A stretch of DNA of 64,000 bases from Flavobacterium sp. KJJ (GCF_000708595.2 NZ_JARP01000007.1:362684-426683); one strand, 5' to 3'; shown: positions 7,452 to 17,007, numbered from the stretch's first letter. The notes: generated by a model not told the origin, from the letters alone. Made by a program: numbers and translations.

Positions 7452-10400
7452 ATGATGAATAATAGAAATAATAAAGATAAAAATCCAGTAAAAAGATTTA
7501 ACAAAATCTCAATTGGATTAGCTTCGCCAGAATCTATCTTGAAAGAGTCAAGAGGAGAGGTGTTGAAACCTGAAACAATTAACTACAGAACTCACAAACC
7601 AGAGCGTGATGGACTTTTCTGCGAAAGAATCTTCGGACCTGTTAAGGATTTTGAGTGTGCTTGTGGTAAATATAAAAGAATTCGTTACAAAGGTATCATC
7701 TGTGACCGTTGTGGTGTTGAAGTTACTGAGAAAAAAGTACGTCGTGACAGAGTAGGACACATCAACCTTGTTGTGCCAATTGCTCATATCTGGTATTTCC
7801 GTTCTCTTCCAAACAAAATTGGTTATATCCTTGGTCTTCCATCTAAGAAATTAGATATGATCATTTACTATGAAAGATACGTAGTAATCCAGGCTGGTAT
7901 TGCTAAAAATGCAGACGGAGAATCATTACAAAGATTAGATTTCTTAACTGAAGAAGAATATTTGAATATTTTAGATACTCTTCCACAGGAAAACCAATAT
8001 TTAGATGATTTAGATCCTAATAAATTTGTTGCCAAAATGGGAGCAGAATGTATTATGGATTTATTGGCTCGTATTGACTTGGATGCTTTATCTTATGAAT
8101 TAAGACACAGCGCTAACAACGAAACATCTAAGCAACGTAAAACTGAAGCTTTAAAAAGATTACAAGTTGTTGAGTCTTTCCGTGAGTCTAACCTAAACCG
8201 CGAAAACCGTCCTGAATGGATGATTATGAAAGTGGTTCCTGTTATTCCACCAGAATTACGTCCGCTTGTACCACTTGATGGAGGTCGTTTTGCAACTTCA
8301 GATTTAAATGACTTATATCGTCGTGTAATCATCCGTAACAACCGTTTAAAAAGATTAATGGAGATTAAAGCTCCTGAAGTTATCTTAAGAAACGAAAAAC
8401 GTATGTTGCAAGAATCTGTAGATTCATTATTTGATAACACTCGTAAAGCTTCTGCAGTTAAAACAGAATCTAACAGACCATTAAAATCATTATCAGATTC
8501 CTTAAAAGGTAAGCAAGGACGTTTCCGTCAAAACTTACTTGGAAAACGTGTAGATTATTCTGCTCGTTCGGTAATTGTTGTTGGTCCTGAATTAAAATTA
8601 TTCGAATGCGGATTGCCAAAAGATATGGCATCTGAATTATACAAACCTTTCGTAATCCGTAAATTGATTGAAAGAGGTATTGTTAAAACAGTAAAATCTG
8701 CTAAGAAAATTATAGACAAAAAAGAGCCTGTAGTTTGGGATATCCTTGAAAACGTAATTAAAGGTCACCCGGTATTACTTAACCGTGCTCCAACGTTACA
8801 CAGACTTGGTATTCAAGCTTTTCAGCCAAAATTAATTGAAGGAAAAGCGATCCAATTGCACCCATTAGTATGTACGGCTTTCAACGCCGATTTTGATGGG
8901 GATCAGATGGCAGTTCACTTGCCATTAGGACCAGAGGCTATTTTAGAGGCACAATTATTAATGTTGGCTTCTCACAATATCTTGAACCCTGCAAATGGTG
9001 CTCCAATTACTGTACCTTCTCAGGATATGGTCTTGGGTCTATATTATATGACCAAAGAACGTATCTCAACACCAGAACATGTGATTTTAGGTCAAGACTT
9101 AACTTTCTATTCTGCTGAAGAAGTAAACATTGCATTAAACGAAGGAAGATTAGAATTGAATGCTCGTGTTAGAATTAGAGCAAAAGATTTTAATGATGCT
9201 GGAGAATTAGTGTACAAAATCATTCAAACCACTGCAGGACGTGTATTATTTAACGAAGTAGTACCTGAAGCAGCTGGATATATCAATGATGTATTGACTA
9301 AGAAAAACCTTAGAGATATTATCGGACACATTTTAAGTGTGACTGATGTACCTACAACTGCGGCTTTCTTGGACAATATGAAAGATATGGGTTATAAATT
9401 TGCATTTAGAGGAGGTTTATCATTCTCTTTAGGCGATATTAGAATCCCAGAACAAAAAACTAAATTGATTGCTGATGCCAGAGAACAAGTTGAAGGTATC
9501 TCAATTAACTATAATATGGGTCTTATTACTAATAACGAACGTTACAACCAAGTTATTGACGTATGGACTTCAGCAAATGCTCAGTTGACAGAATTAGCAA
9601 TGAAAAATATTAGAGAAGACCAACAAGGTTTCAACTCTGTATATATGATGCTTGACTCTGGGGCGAGGGGTTCTAAGGAACAGATTCGTCAGTTAACTGG
9701 TATGCGTGGTTTGATGGCTAAGCCTAAAAAATCTACTGCTGGTGGTGGTGAGATTATTGAAAACCCGATTCTTTCTAACTTTAAGGAAGGTCTTTCGATC
9801 CTTGAGTACTTCATTTCTACTCACGGTGCTCGTAAAGGTCTTGCGGATACGGCTCTTAAAACAGCCGATGCTGGTTACTTGACAAGAAGACTTCATGACG
9901 TTTCTCAAGATGTTATCGTAAACATCGAAGATTGTGGAACTCTAAGAGGTGTTGAAGTTTCTGCATTGAAGAAAAATGAGGAAATCGTTGAATCATTAGG
10001 AGAAAGAATTTTAGGACGTGTTGCTTTGCAAGATGTTATAAATCCACTTACTAATGAAGTAATGGTTGAATCTGGTAAACAAATTACTGAAGCAATTATG
10101 AGAACTATCGAAGCTTCTCCAATTGAAAAAGTAGAAGTTAGATCTCCATTAACTTGTGAGGCTTTAAAAGGTATTTGTGCTAAATGTTACGGTAGAAACT
10201 TAGCTACTGGTAAGATGACACAAAGAGGTGAAGCTGTCGGAGTTATTGCAGCTCAATCTATTGGAGAGCCAGGTACACAGTTAACACTTCGTACGTTCCA
10301 CGTTGGAGGGGTCGCTGGAGGTATTTCTGAAGAATCTAGTATTGTTACAAGATTCAACGGTAGACTTGAAATTGAAGATTTAAAAACTGTTAAAGGTGAG

Positions 10401-11759
10401 GACAGCGAAGGTAATGCGGTTGATATCGTAGTATCACGTTCAACTGAATTAAAATTAGTTGACGAAAAAACTGGAATCGTTTTAAATACACACAATATTC
10501 CTTACGGATCTAGTATTTTCGTTAAGGATGGTGAAGTAGTTACTAAAGGATCTGTGATCTGTAAATGGGATCCATATAATGGTGTAATTGTTTCTGAATT
10601 TACTGGTAAGATTGCTTACGAGGATTTAGAGCAAGGACAATCATTCATGGTTGAAATCGATGAGCAGACAGGTTTCCAAGAAAAAGTAATTTCTGAAGCG
10701 AGAAACAAAAAATTAATTCCAACTTTGTTGGTTTACGGTAAAGAAGGTGAATTGATTCGTTCGTATAACTTACCAGTAGGAGCCCACCTTATGGTTGAGA
10801 ACGGGGAGAAAATTAAAGCAGGTAAAGTATTAGTAAAAATTCCACGTCGTTCTTCTAAAGCAGGCGATATCACGGGAGGTTTACCAAGAATTACTGAGTT
10901 GCTTGAGGCTCGTAACCCTTCGAACCCAGCTGTTGTTTCTGAAATTGACGGTGTTGTTTCTTTTGGAAAAATCAAAAGAGGTAACCGCGAAATTGTTATC
11001 GAATCTAAATTTGGTGAGATTAAAAAGTATTTAGTTAAACTTTCTAGCCAAATCTTAGTTCAGGAAAATGACTTCGTAAGAGCGGGAGTTCCATTGTCTG
11101 ACGGTGCAATTACACCAGATGACATCTTAAGAATTCAAGGTCCAGCTGCTGTTCAACAGTACTTGGTAAATGAAATTCAAGAGGTATACCGTTTACAAGG
11201 GGTAAAGATTAATGACAAGCACTTTGAGGTAGTTATTCGTCAAATGATGCGTAAAGTAAGAGTTCAAGATCCAGGAGATACATTATTCTTAGAAGATCAA
11301 TTAATTCACACTAAAGACTTTATCGTTCAAAATGATAAGTTATATGGTATGAAAGTAGTTGAAGACGCTGGAGATTCTGCTGTATTGAAACCAGGTCAGA
11401 TTATTTCGCCTCGTGATTTACGTGATGAAAACTCATTGTTGAAACGAACTGATAAAAATCTAGTTGTAGCTAGAGATGTAATTACTGCAACTGCAACGCC
11501 AGTTTTACAAGGTATTACAAGAGCTTCGCTACAAACTAAATCATTCATCTCTGCTGCTTCTTTCCAAGAAACAACAAAAGTACTTAACGAAGCTGCAGTA
11601 GCTGGTAAAGTAGATGATTTAGAAGGATTAAAAGAAAATGTAATTGTTGGACACAGAATTCCTGCGGGAACTGGTATGAGAGAATACGATAACACTATCG
11701 TAGGTTCTAAAGACGATTACAATGAAATGATGGCTAATAAAGAAGAATATATTTATTAA
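7452..11759 (+). CDS. rpoC: DNA-directed RNA polymerase subunit beta'
   Basis: The 1435-residue protein is the beta' subunit. The N-terminal zinc finger (CACGKY...CDRCG, about residues 69-87), the catalytic NADFDGDQM with the Mg-binding aspartates (about 478-486), and the second zinc site (CEALKGICAKCYG, about 906-920) are all intact. The bridge helix/trigger loop region GEAVGVIAAQSIGEPGTQLT is normal. Two adjacent ATG codons are possible starts. The following DUF3467 gene is only 10 bases away and is likely co-transcribed. Confidence 0.98.
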   Translation: MMNNRNNKDKNPVKRFNKISIGLASPESILKESRGEVLKPETINYRTHKPERDGLFCERIFGPVKDFECACGKYKRIRYKGIICDRCGVEVTEKKVRRDRVGHINLVVPIAHIWYFRSLPNKIGYILGLPSKKLDMIIYYERYVVIQAGIAKNADGESLQRLDFLTEEEYLNILDTLPQENQYLDDLDPNKFVAKMGAECIMDLLARIDLDALSYELRHSANNETSKQRKTEALKRLQVVESFRESNLNRENRPEWMIMKVVPVIPPELRPLVPLDGGRFATSDLNDLYRRVIIRNNRLKRLMEIKAPEVILRNEKRMLQESVDSLFDNTRKASAVKTESNRPLKSLSDSLKGKQGRFRQNLLGKRVDYSARSVIVVGPELKLFECGLPKDMASELYKPFVIRKLIERGIVKTVKSAKKIIDKKEPVVWDILENVIKGHPVLLNRAPTLHRLGIQAFQPKLIEGKAIQLHPLVCTAFNADFDGDQMAVHLPLGPEAILEAQLLMLASHNILNPANGAPITVPSQDMVLGLYYMTKERISTPEHVILGQDLTFYSAEEVNIALNEGRLELNARVRIRAKDFNDAGELVYKIIQTTAGRVLFNEVVPEAAGYINDVLTKKNLRDIIGHILSVTDVPTTAAFLDNMKDMGYKFAFRGGLSFSLGDIRIPEQKTKLIADAREQVEGISINYNMGLITNNERYNQVIDVWTSANAQLTELAMKNIREDQQGFNSVYMMLDSGARGSKEQIRQLTGMRGLMAKPKKSTAGGGEIIENPILSNFKEGLSILEYFISTHGARKGLADTALKTADAGYLTRRLHDVSQDVIVNIEDCGTLRGVEVSALKKNEEIVESLGERILGRVALQDVINPLTNEVMVESGKQITEAIMRTIEASPIEKVEVRSPLTCEALKGICAKCYGRNLATGKMTQRGEAVGVIAAQSIGEPGTQLTLRTFHVGGVAGGISEESSIVTRFNGRLEIEDLKTVKGEDSEGNAVDIVVSRSTELKLVDEKTGIVLNTHNIPYGSSIFVKDGEVVTKGSVICKWDPYNGVIVSEFTGKIAYEDLEQGQSFMVEIDEQTGFQEKVISEARNKKLIPTLLVYGKEGELIRSYNLPVGAHLMVENGEKIKAGKVLVKIPRRSSKAGDITGGLPRITELLEARNPSNPAVVSEIDGVVSFGKIKRGNREIVIESKFGEIKKYLVKLSSQILVQENDFVRAGVPLSDGAITPDDILRIQGPAAVQQYLVNEIQEVYRLQGVKINDKHFEVVIRQMMRKVRVQDPGDTLFLEDQLIHTKDFIVQNDKLYGMKVVEDAGDSAVLKPGQIISPRDLRDENSLLKRTDKNLVVARDVITATATPVLQGITRASLQTKSFISAASFQETTKVLNEAAVAGKVDDLEGLKENVIVGHRIPAGTGMREYDNTIVGSKDDYNEMMANKEEYIY

Positions 11760-11769
11760 TTAGGAAACT

Positions 11770-12081
11770 ATGAGTAATCCGAAACAACAACAAGAGCAGA
11801 TTAACATTGAGTTAGATGAAACTATTGCAGAAGGAATTTATTCTAATCTAGCAATTATAAATCACTCCTCATCAGAGTTTGTTTTAGATTTTGTGAGCAT
11901 TATGCCCGGTATTCCTAAAGCCAAGGTAAAGTCAAGAATTGTCTTGACACCGCAACATGCTAAAAGATTATTGCGTGCGATAGGTGAAAATATTCATCGA
12001 TTTGAAGCCGCTCATGGCGAAATCAAAGAGACAGAACAAGCACCAATACCGCTTAATTTTGGTCCGGCAGGACAAGCATAA
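11770..12081 (+). CDS. DUF3467 family protein
   Basis: This 103-residue acidic protein matches the DUF3467 family as I recall it: INIELDETIAEGIYSNLAIINHSSSEFVLDF followed by MPG and a basic VKSRIVLTPQHAKRLL segment. The biochemical role is unknown. Bacteroidota genomes repeatedly keep it directly after rpoC, and here the gap is 10 bases with a strong terminator just after the gene. That coupling hints at a role near transcription, but this is inference. No signal peptide or membrane span is seen. Confidence 0.85.
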   Translation: MSNPKQQQEQINIELDETIAEGIYSNLAIINHSSSEFVLDFVSIMPGIPKAKVKSRIVLTPQHAKRLLRAIGENIHRFEAAHGEIKETEQAPIPLNFGPAGQA

Positions 12082-12087
12082 ATTATT

Positions 12088-12113
12088 AAAAGCCCCAGTA
12101 ATGGGGCTTTTTT
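12088..12113 (+). terminator. Terminator of the rpoC operon
   Basis: AAAGCCCC and GGGGCTTT arms with a short loop and a T run form a textbook intrinsic terminator a few bases after the DUF3467 stop. Confidence 0.9.
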
Positions 12114-12446
12114 ATTTGGATGCACAATGAAGTAAATGCTCTTTAACGGATTATTTTTACTTTCGTCGACTAAATTTCATTTCATCCTTTTAATATTTTA
12201 CTTTTAATGATTCCTAAAAAGATTAATTTTTGAAATATAATAACTTAGTATGGTTAATTTAATTCAAGTTAATAAAAAAGCGCTAGTGATAAACTAGCGC
12301 TTTTTTTGATTTATTGTTTCCTGAAATTATATTTAATTTTTATAATGAAAAATAATTTTTAAATTCTTCCAACCTTTTTATGAAAAATGTACTCTATATA
12401 AGTAATAAGCAGTGTGATAAATGCTTTTAACTTAAAAAAGTGCAAC
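12114..12446 (+). other. Intergenic region without a clear gene
   Basis: About 330 AT-rich bases separate the rpoC operon from the next gene. The only structured part is the terminator-like hairpin at 12274-12307. I see no ORF with a recognisable product, and no tRNA. Confidence 0.5.
12274..12307 (+). terminator. Orphan intrinsic terminator
   Basis: AAAAAAGCGCTAGT faces ACTAGCGCTTTTTTT across a five-base loop. It is a perfect terminator, yet the preceding ~160 bases hold no ORF and the rpoC operon has its own terminator. It may end a small RNA, be a back-up terminator, or be left over from a lost gene. Confidence 0.7.
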
Positions 12447-13190
12447 ATGAAAAAGAAATTCACCTTAGAAATAGCAAATCCTTGTTCTGAAAATTTTGAT
12501 AAAATGACTCCGAACGTAAATGGTTCATTTTGTAACTCCTGCATGAAAAATGTAATTGATTTAAGCAAGAAAACAAATTCTGAGGTTGCTAAATTCATTG
12601 CGGAATCTAAAGATAAAAATATTTGTGCAAGATTAAAAGTTACGCAATTGAATGAACAGTTTGAGCATAATGAAATATCTAAAATCAATAATTTTAAATA
12701 TGCTGCAGTGGCCGCATCTGTTTTATTAACGTCAAGTATTATTGGGCAAGAAAAAACACAAGTACAAACTGAAATCAATGCTCCACAATTAAACAATGAC
12801 ATTGTAGGTAAGATTGCTTTGAATCCCGATGTGGAGAAAGAGGTTTTGATAGTTGTTAAAGGAAAATTATTAGAAAGCAAATCCAATAAACCACTTGAAG
12901 GAAAAGCATATCCTAATTTAATGCTTTCTATTAATGGCTCAAAAAGTACAGTAAAAATAAATTCTAAAACAGGAGCGTTTTCAATTCCGGTAAAAGTTCT
13001 AAAAAGCAGTAATACTCTTGAGATCACTATTACAGGAGATGATTATTATCTTTCGAAAACTATTCCTTTTACAATCAAATCTGTTAAGAATAAGATACTA
13101 TTGCAAAATATAATTGTTGCAGAAGAGGAGATCTCCAGAATTATGATTGCAGGCGGATTAGGAATTAATTATATTCCACAAAAGGAATAA
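12447..13190 (+). CDS. Bacteroidota Cys-motif protein with one membrane span
   Basis: The 247-residue protein starts with a domain I recognise from many Bacteroidota proteins: F-C-x2-C-x-K-x-V-x-D-x-S (FCNSCMKNVIDLS, about residues 29-41) followed by an ICARL cysteine near residue 66. The three cysteines could bind a metal; this is not proven. A membrane span follows at about 84-101 (FKYAAVAASVLLTSSIIG). The C-terminal part (about 140-240) resembles a carboxypeptidase-regulatory-like beta domain (GKLLESKSNKPLEGKAYPNLMLSING). I chose the internal ATG because the upstream eleven residues do not fit. The function is unknown. Confidence 0.7.
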   Translation: MKKKFTLEIANPCSENFDKMTPNVNGSFCNSCMKNVIDLSKKTNSEVAKFIAESKDKNICARLKVTQLNEQFEHNEISKINNFKYAAVAASVLLTSSIIGQEKTQVQTEINAPQLNNDIVGKIALNPDVEKEVLIVVKGKLLESKSNKPLEGKAYPNLMLSINGSKSTVKINSKTGAFSIPVKVLKSSNTLEITITGDDYYLSKTIPFTIKSVKNKILLQNIIVAEEEISRIMIAGGLGINYIPQKE

Positions 13191-13228
13191 TGTGAAAATA
13201 GAGGGAAGTATTTTGAAAATGAACAAAT

Positions 13229-13265
13229 AAAAAAGACCGTTTAAAATTTTTAAACGGTCTTTTTT
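13229..13265. terminator. Bidirectional terminator between convergent genes
   Basis: A perfect 17-base stem (AAAAAAGACCGTTTAAA and its complement) has A and T tracts on both sides. It serves the Cys-motif gene on + and prfC on -. Confidence 0.9.
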
Positions 13266-13282
13266 ATTTGTTTTAAATCAGA

Positions 13283-14875
13283 TTAATCAAACTCAGAAGT
13301 AAAAAATAATTTTACACTAGGATATTTATTTTGCGTCATTTGAATTGTAAAGTCAGAATCAGCTAAAAATACTAATTGGCCATATTTATCGTGAGCTAAG
13401 AATTTTTGTTTGATACGTTTAAATTCTTTAAATTCATCATTTTTTGCATCATCAGGTTTTACCCAGCAAGCTTTATGAACAGGGAAATTTTCATAAGTAC
13501 ATTTTGCACCATATTCATGTTCTAAACGGTATTGAATTACCTCATATTGAAGTGCTCCAACTGTACCAATTATTTTACGGTTGTTCATTTCTAATGTAAA
13601 TAACTGAGCAACACCCTCGTCCATTAATTGATCAACACCTTTATCCAATTGTTTTGCTTTCATTGGATCAGCGTTATTGATGTATCTAAAGTGCTCTGGA
13701 GAGAAACTTGGAATTCCTTTAAAACTCATGATTTCGCCTTCAGTTAAAGTATCACCAATTTTAAAGTTTCCTGTATCGTGCAAACCAACAATATCACCTG
13801 GATACGAAATGTCTACGATTTCTTTTTTCTCAGCAAAAAAGGCATTTGGACTAGAAAATTTTAAATTTTTCTTCTGGCGTACGTGATAGTAAGGTTTATT
13901 TCTTTCAAAAGTTCCCGAAACAATTTTGATAAATGCTAAACGATCTCTATGTTTTGGATCCATATTGGCATGTATTTTAAATACAAAACCCGTCATCTTT
14001 TCTTCTTTCGGGTCAACTAAACGAGTTTCAGAATCTTTTGGTCTTGGAGAAGGAGCGATCGTAACGAAACAATCTAATAATTCACGAACTCCAAAATTAT
14101 TTAAAGCTGATCCAAAAAACACAGGCTGAATTTTTCCGTCTAGATAATCCTGACGTTCAAATTTAGGATATACTTCATCGATTAATTCTAATTCTTCACG
14201 AAGTTTCTCTGCTGCTTTTTGACCAACAATTTTATCTAATTCTGGATTGTTTTGAACATCAGAAAAAGCAATTGTTTCTTCGATATTTTTACGGCTGTCT
14301 CCACTAAAAAGATTAATGTTTTGCTCCCAAAGATTATAAATTCCTTGAAAATCATAACCCATTCCGATCGGGAAACTTAAAGGCGTAACGGTTAAACCAA
14401 GTTTTTGTTCTACTTCGTCCATTAAGTCAAAAGCATCTTTTCCTTCACGGTCTAATTTGTTGATGAAAACAATCATAGGAATGTTACGCATTCTACAAAC
14501 AGCAACCAATTTTTCAGTTTGTTCCTCAACCCCTTTTGCAACGTCAATAACAACGATTACACTATCAACTGCGGTTAAGGTTCTAAAAGTATCTTCGGCA
14601 AAATCCTTGTGTCCCGGAGTATCAAGAATATTGATTTTTTTGTCTTTATAATTAAAAGCAAGTACAGATGTTGAAACCGAAATACCTCTCTGGCGCTCGA
14701 TTTCCATAAAGTCACTTGTTGCTCCTTTTTTAATCTTATTGTTTTTTACGGCCCCCGCTTCTTGAATAGCTCCTCCAAACAACAATAATTTTTCTGTTAA
14801 TGTTGTTTTACCGGCATCAGGATGCGATATAATTCCAAATGTTCTTCTGCGTTGTATTTCTTTTAAAAAGCTCAT
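13283..14875 (-). CDS. prfC: Peptide chain release factor 3
   Basis: The 530-residue protein is a translational GTPase. It has the P-loop SHPDAGKTTLTEK (about 17-29), G3 DTPGH, and G4 NKLDREGKD. The C-terminal domains carry the RF3-specific DPMKAKQLDKGVDQLMDEGVAQLF segment. RF3 recycles RF1/RF2 from the ribosome after termination. The length agrees with E. coli RF3 (529). A perfect -7 box lies just upstream, so it is transcribed alone. Confidence 0.96.
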   Translation of the reverse strand: MSFLKEIQRRRTFGIISHPDAGKTTLTEKLLLFGGAIQEAGAVKNNKIKKGATSDFMEIERQRGISVSTSVLAFNYKDKKINILDTPGHKDFAEDTFRTLTAVDSVIVVIDVAKGVEEQTEKLVAVCRMRNIPMIVFINKLDREGKDAFDLMDEVEQKLGLTVTPLSFPIGMGYDFQGIYNLWEQNINLFSGDSRKNIEETIAFSDVQNNPELDKIVGQKAAEKLREELELIDEVYPKFERQDYLDGKIQPVFFGSALNNFGVRELLDCFVTIAPSPRPKDSETRLVDPKEEKMTGFVFKIHANMDPKHRDRLAFIKIVSGTFERNKPYYHVRQKKNLKFSSPNAFFAEKKEIVDISYPGDIVGLHDTGNFKIGDTLTEGEIMSFKGIPSFSPEHFRYINNADPMKAKQLDKGVDQLMDEGVAQLFTLEMNNRKIIGTVGALQYEVIQYRLEHEYGAKCTYENFPVHKACWVKPDDAKNDEFKEFKRIKQKFLAHDKYGQLVFLADSDFTIQMTQNKYPSVKLFFTSEFD

Positions 14876-14894
14876 ATTTTGTATAAATAGGTTG

Positions 14895-14902
14895 CAAAAG
14901 TA
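14895..14902 (-). promoter_or_regulatory. -7 box of the prfC promoter
   Basis: On the minus strand the sequence reads TACTTTTG, a full match to the Bacteroidota -7 consensus TAnnTTTG, extended to TACTTTTGCAAC. It would start transcription roughly 13 bases before the prfC ATG. The -33 region is only T-rich. Confidence 0.5.
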
Positions 14903-15028
14903 CTATTAATTACGGCTTAATAAAAATATTCACTTCTATAATTTAGAAGTCTTTAGATTTATAAAACGAAATTTTAAGATAAAAAATAAGGCTGTTTTGT
15001 AGAACAGCCTTAAATTATGATTTTTAAT

Positions 15029-16471
15029 TTATTGATTGATTGACCAAACTGAATATCCTTTAGGCGGACATTGAATTTTTACCCATTTATCAGCTTGGGT
15101 AGTTGGATACCAAGTTGAATTTCCGGTAAAATCTTTAATTTGAGTATTGGCCCAATTGGTCTGAATCCATCTTTCTTGCCAAACATCTGAATTGTTGATG
15201 TAAACTACTAATCCAGGATTTCCGTTATAACCATTTCTTCTGGCAAGATATTCATCATTGTCTGAATACAAAATTGATGTTGTTCCGGTCGCTTTGTTGT
15301 TATGAATCCAGATAAGATTATTTAATTTGGTTTTATCCAGCCATTCCTCATAATCTCTATAGAAAATTGTTGGATAACCTTCATGTGTCAAAATATAAGA
15401 GTAAGCCAATAATTTGTTTGAAATCTCATCAGTATCATGATTGGTAACAAAAGTAACAGCCTTATAAGGATTTCTCTTCCACATCATATCATCATTTAAT
15501 AGAGCCAAATTATTTCCGTCAAATGCATCATTCATTTTGTAATAACAAGCGAAATCAAACACAGAACTGTTTGCATTATTTGCCCAGTCATTTAGTACGT
15601 TTACATTAGAATCCCATAATTCGCCTACAGAAAATCCACCAACATTTGCATTCCATGCGTTAACTACCCAAGCGCCAAAACCTTTAACATAATCAAATCT
15701 CCAGCCATCAAATTTCATTGTGTTTTTGTAATATTTACCAACTCCGTCAGCTCTTATCCACAGCCAGTCTTTTACATACGGATCAGCGTGGCACAAATCA
15801 GGAAATCCTCCAAAAGAACCTTCATCGTTATTTCCGTAGCTGTTTTTATAGAAGTTTACATAAGTACGTTTGAATTTTCCTGAAGCAACTCCATTAAAGT
15901 TAGTCCAAGTATTAGTTCCAGTAAAAGGATTCGCTTCTGATTGTCCTCCGCTATTGTGATTAATTACAATATCCGCATATACTTTCATGTTTTCGGTATG
16001 CGCTTTTGTAATCAAACTAACTAATTCAGTTTTAGATCCGAATCGTGTTTCTGTCGTTCCATTTTGATTGTAATCACCAAAATCAAAATAATCTGTTGGG
16101 TCATATCCCATAGAAAATGCGCCATTTTGTGCTTTTGATGCAGGTGGCAGCCATATTGAGCCAATTCCCGCATCTGACCATGCTGTTACTTTGCTGCTTA
16201 CAGTATTCCACCAATTTCCTCCCGCAGGAACATCCCAATAGAAAGCCTGCATCATAACACCACCTCCGGGGTTGTCAACGTATTTGCCTGTCAAAGAAGT
16301 TTTTGTTTCTCCTGTGCTAAAAGGTTTTCCGTCGTGATGTGTAACGTTGATAATTTCAAATTTTTGGCTTTCAGCTTTTGTGTCAGTTTCGTTCATTTCA
16401 TTTTGCGAACAAGAACATAATAATGCTGCCATCGCGGCCATTAAATAAATCTTGGCATTCGGTTTTTTCAT
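15029..16471 (-). CDS. Secreted or lipid-anchored alpha-amylase, GH13 archaeal-like
   Basis: The 480-residue protein is a GH13 alpha-amylase hydrolysing internal alpha-1,4 bonds of starch. Conserved regions are ADIVINHNSGG, GWRFDYVKGF (nucleophile Asp260), GELWDSN (acid/base Glu284) and FVTNHDTD (Asp346). The start GGGVMMQAFYWDVPAGGNWW and the end (FYRDYEEWL, NLIWIHNN, GYSVWS) closely match my memory of Thermococcales amylases (GH13_7). Their zinc-site Cys-Cys is replaced by Asn-Asn (NNDEG, about 214-218). The N terminus has a signal peptide with LCSC at 18-21, a plausible lipobox. I chose the Met before KKPNAK. No other sugar-use genes are near. Confidence 0.9.
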   Translation of the reverse strand: MKKPNAKIYLMAAMAALLCSCSQNEMNETDTKAESQKFEIINVTHHDGKPFSTGETKTSLTGKYVDNPGGGVMMQAFYWDVPAGGNWWNTVSSKVTAWSDAGIGSIWLPPASKAQNGAFSMGYDPTDYFDFGDYNQNGTTETRFGSKTELVSLITKAHTENMKVYADIVINHNSGGQSEANPFTGTNTWTNFNGVASGKFKRTYVNFYKNSYGNNDEGSFGGFPDLCHADPYVKDWLWIRADGVGKYYKNTMKFDGWRFDYVKGFGAWVVNAWNANVGGFSVGELWDSNVNVLNDWANNANSSVFDFACYYKMNDAFDGNNLALLNDDMMWKRNPYKAVTFVTNHDTDEISNKLLAYSYILTHEGYPTIFYRDYEEWLDKTKLNNLIWIHNNKATGTTSILYSDNDEYLARRNGYNGNPGLVVYINNSDVWQERWIQTNWANTQIKDFTGNSTWYPTTQADKWVKIQCPPKGYSVWSINQ

Positions 16472-16626
16472 AATAGGTTTGGTTAAGGTTAGATAATAAA
16501 GTTGTAAATCAGTAATTTTTAACGGTATAAAAGAAGAAATTCTCAATTTTAACCATTGTAAATTATTAATTACGCATCTAAAGTATGAGTTTTTTGAATT
16601 ACTTGATTTTTATAAGAAAATATCTA

Positions 16627-16644
16627 TACAACGAAAACGTTGTA
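16627..16644. promoter_or_regulatory. Palindromic operator candidate upstream of the amylase
   Basis: TACAACG and CGTTGTA are perfect inverted halves spaced by four A residues. Such palindromes with CG near the dyad are typical of LacI-type sugar repressors, which suits an amylase gene about 155 bases away. No such regulator gene is in the window, so the link is inferred. Confidence 0.4.
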
Positions 16645-16836
16645 GTGTTAAAAACTTTTTTTTAATTACTTAATAATTAGGTTTTTGATTTTTCCAGTAA
16701 TTTTTGAAGAATGCATTTTAAAGGGAATATGAATAGTTTGAAATTGTTCTTTCAATAAATAATTATTTAAAATGAAGTTTGTTTTACAAATTTTAGGATC
16801 GATCCATATAATTTTTTGTTAATAGTATGGGCAATA

Positions 16837-16867
16837 GTTGTATTATGTAATTGAATTGTTATTTTTG
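16837..16867 (+). promoter_or_regulatory. Promoter of the SurA-like gene
   Basis: GTTG, a 19-base spacer, then TATTTTTG: this fits the Bacteroidota TTTG-N19-TAnnTTTG pattern with one mismatch in -33. It would leave a leader of about 130 bases before the ATG. Confidence 0.4.
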
Positions 16868-17007
16868 TTCGTTATAAGTTAAAAAGAACTAGATCTTAAT
16901 TATTTAGTGTTTTTAGAATAAATTCTAGAACTATCATAATAGTAAGGTTATGAGTAAAAAGAGAGAATTCTAAGCAAGATCTTTACATTAAAATTAAATT
17001 TAAAATA

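Larger units (their letters stand above)
16472..17007. other. Regulatory region between the amylase and SurA-like genes
   Basis: This divergent 536-base region has no plausible gene. It contains a perfect CG-containing palindrome (see 16627-16644) toward the amylase and a good -33/-7 promoter (16837-16867) toward the SurA-like gene. The rest is AT-rich without visible repeats. Confidence 0.6.

Noticed and set aside
8093..8440. Minus-strand open frames within rpoB and rpoC, for example this one
   Set aside because: They are shadows of highly conserved coding sequence and show no domain.
12359..13027. 222-codon minus-strand frame opposite the Cys-motif gene
   Set aside because: It mirrors a protein with clear motifs on the other strand and itself shows only low-complexity Phe/Leu/Ser sequence.
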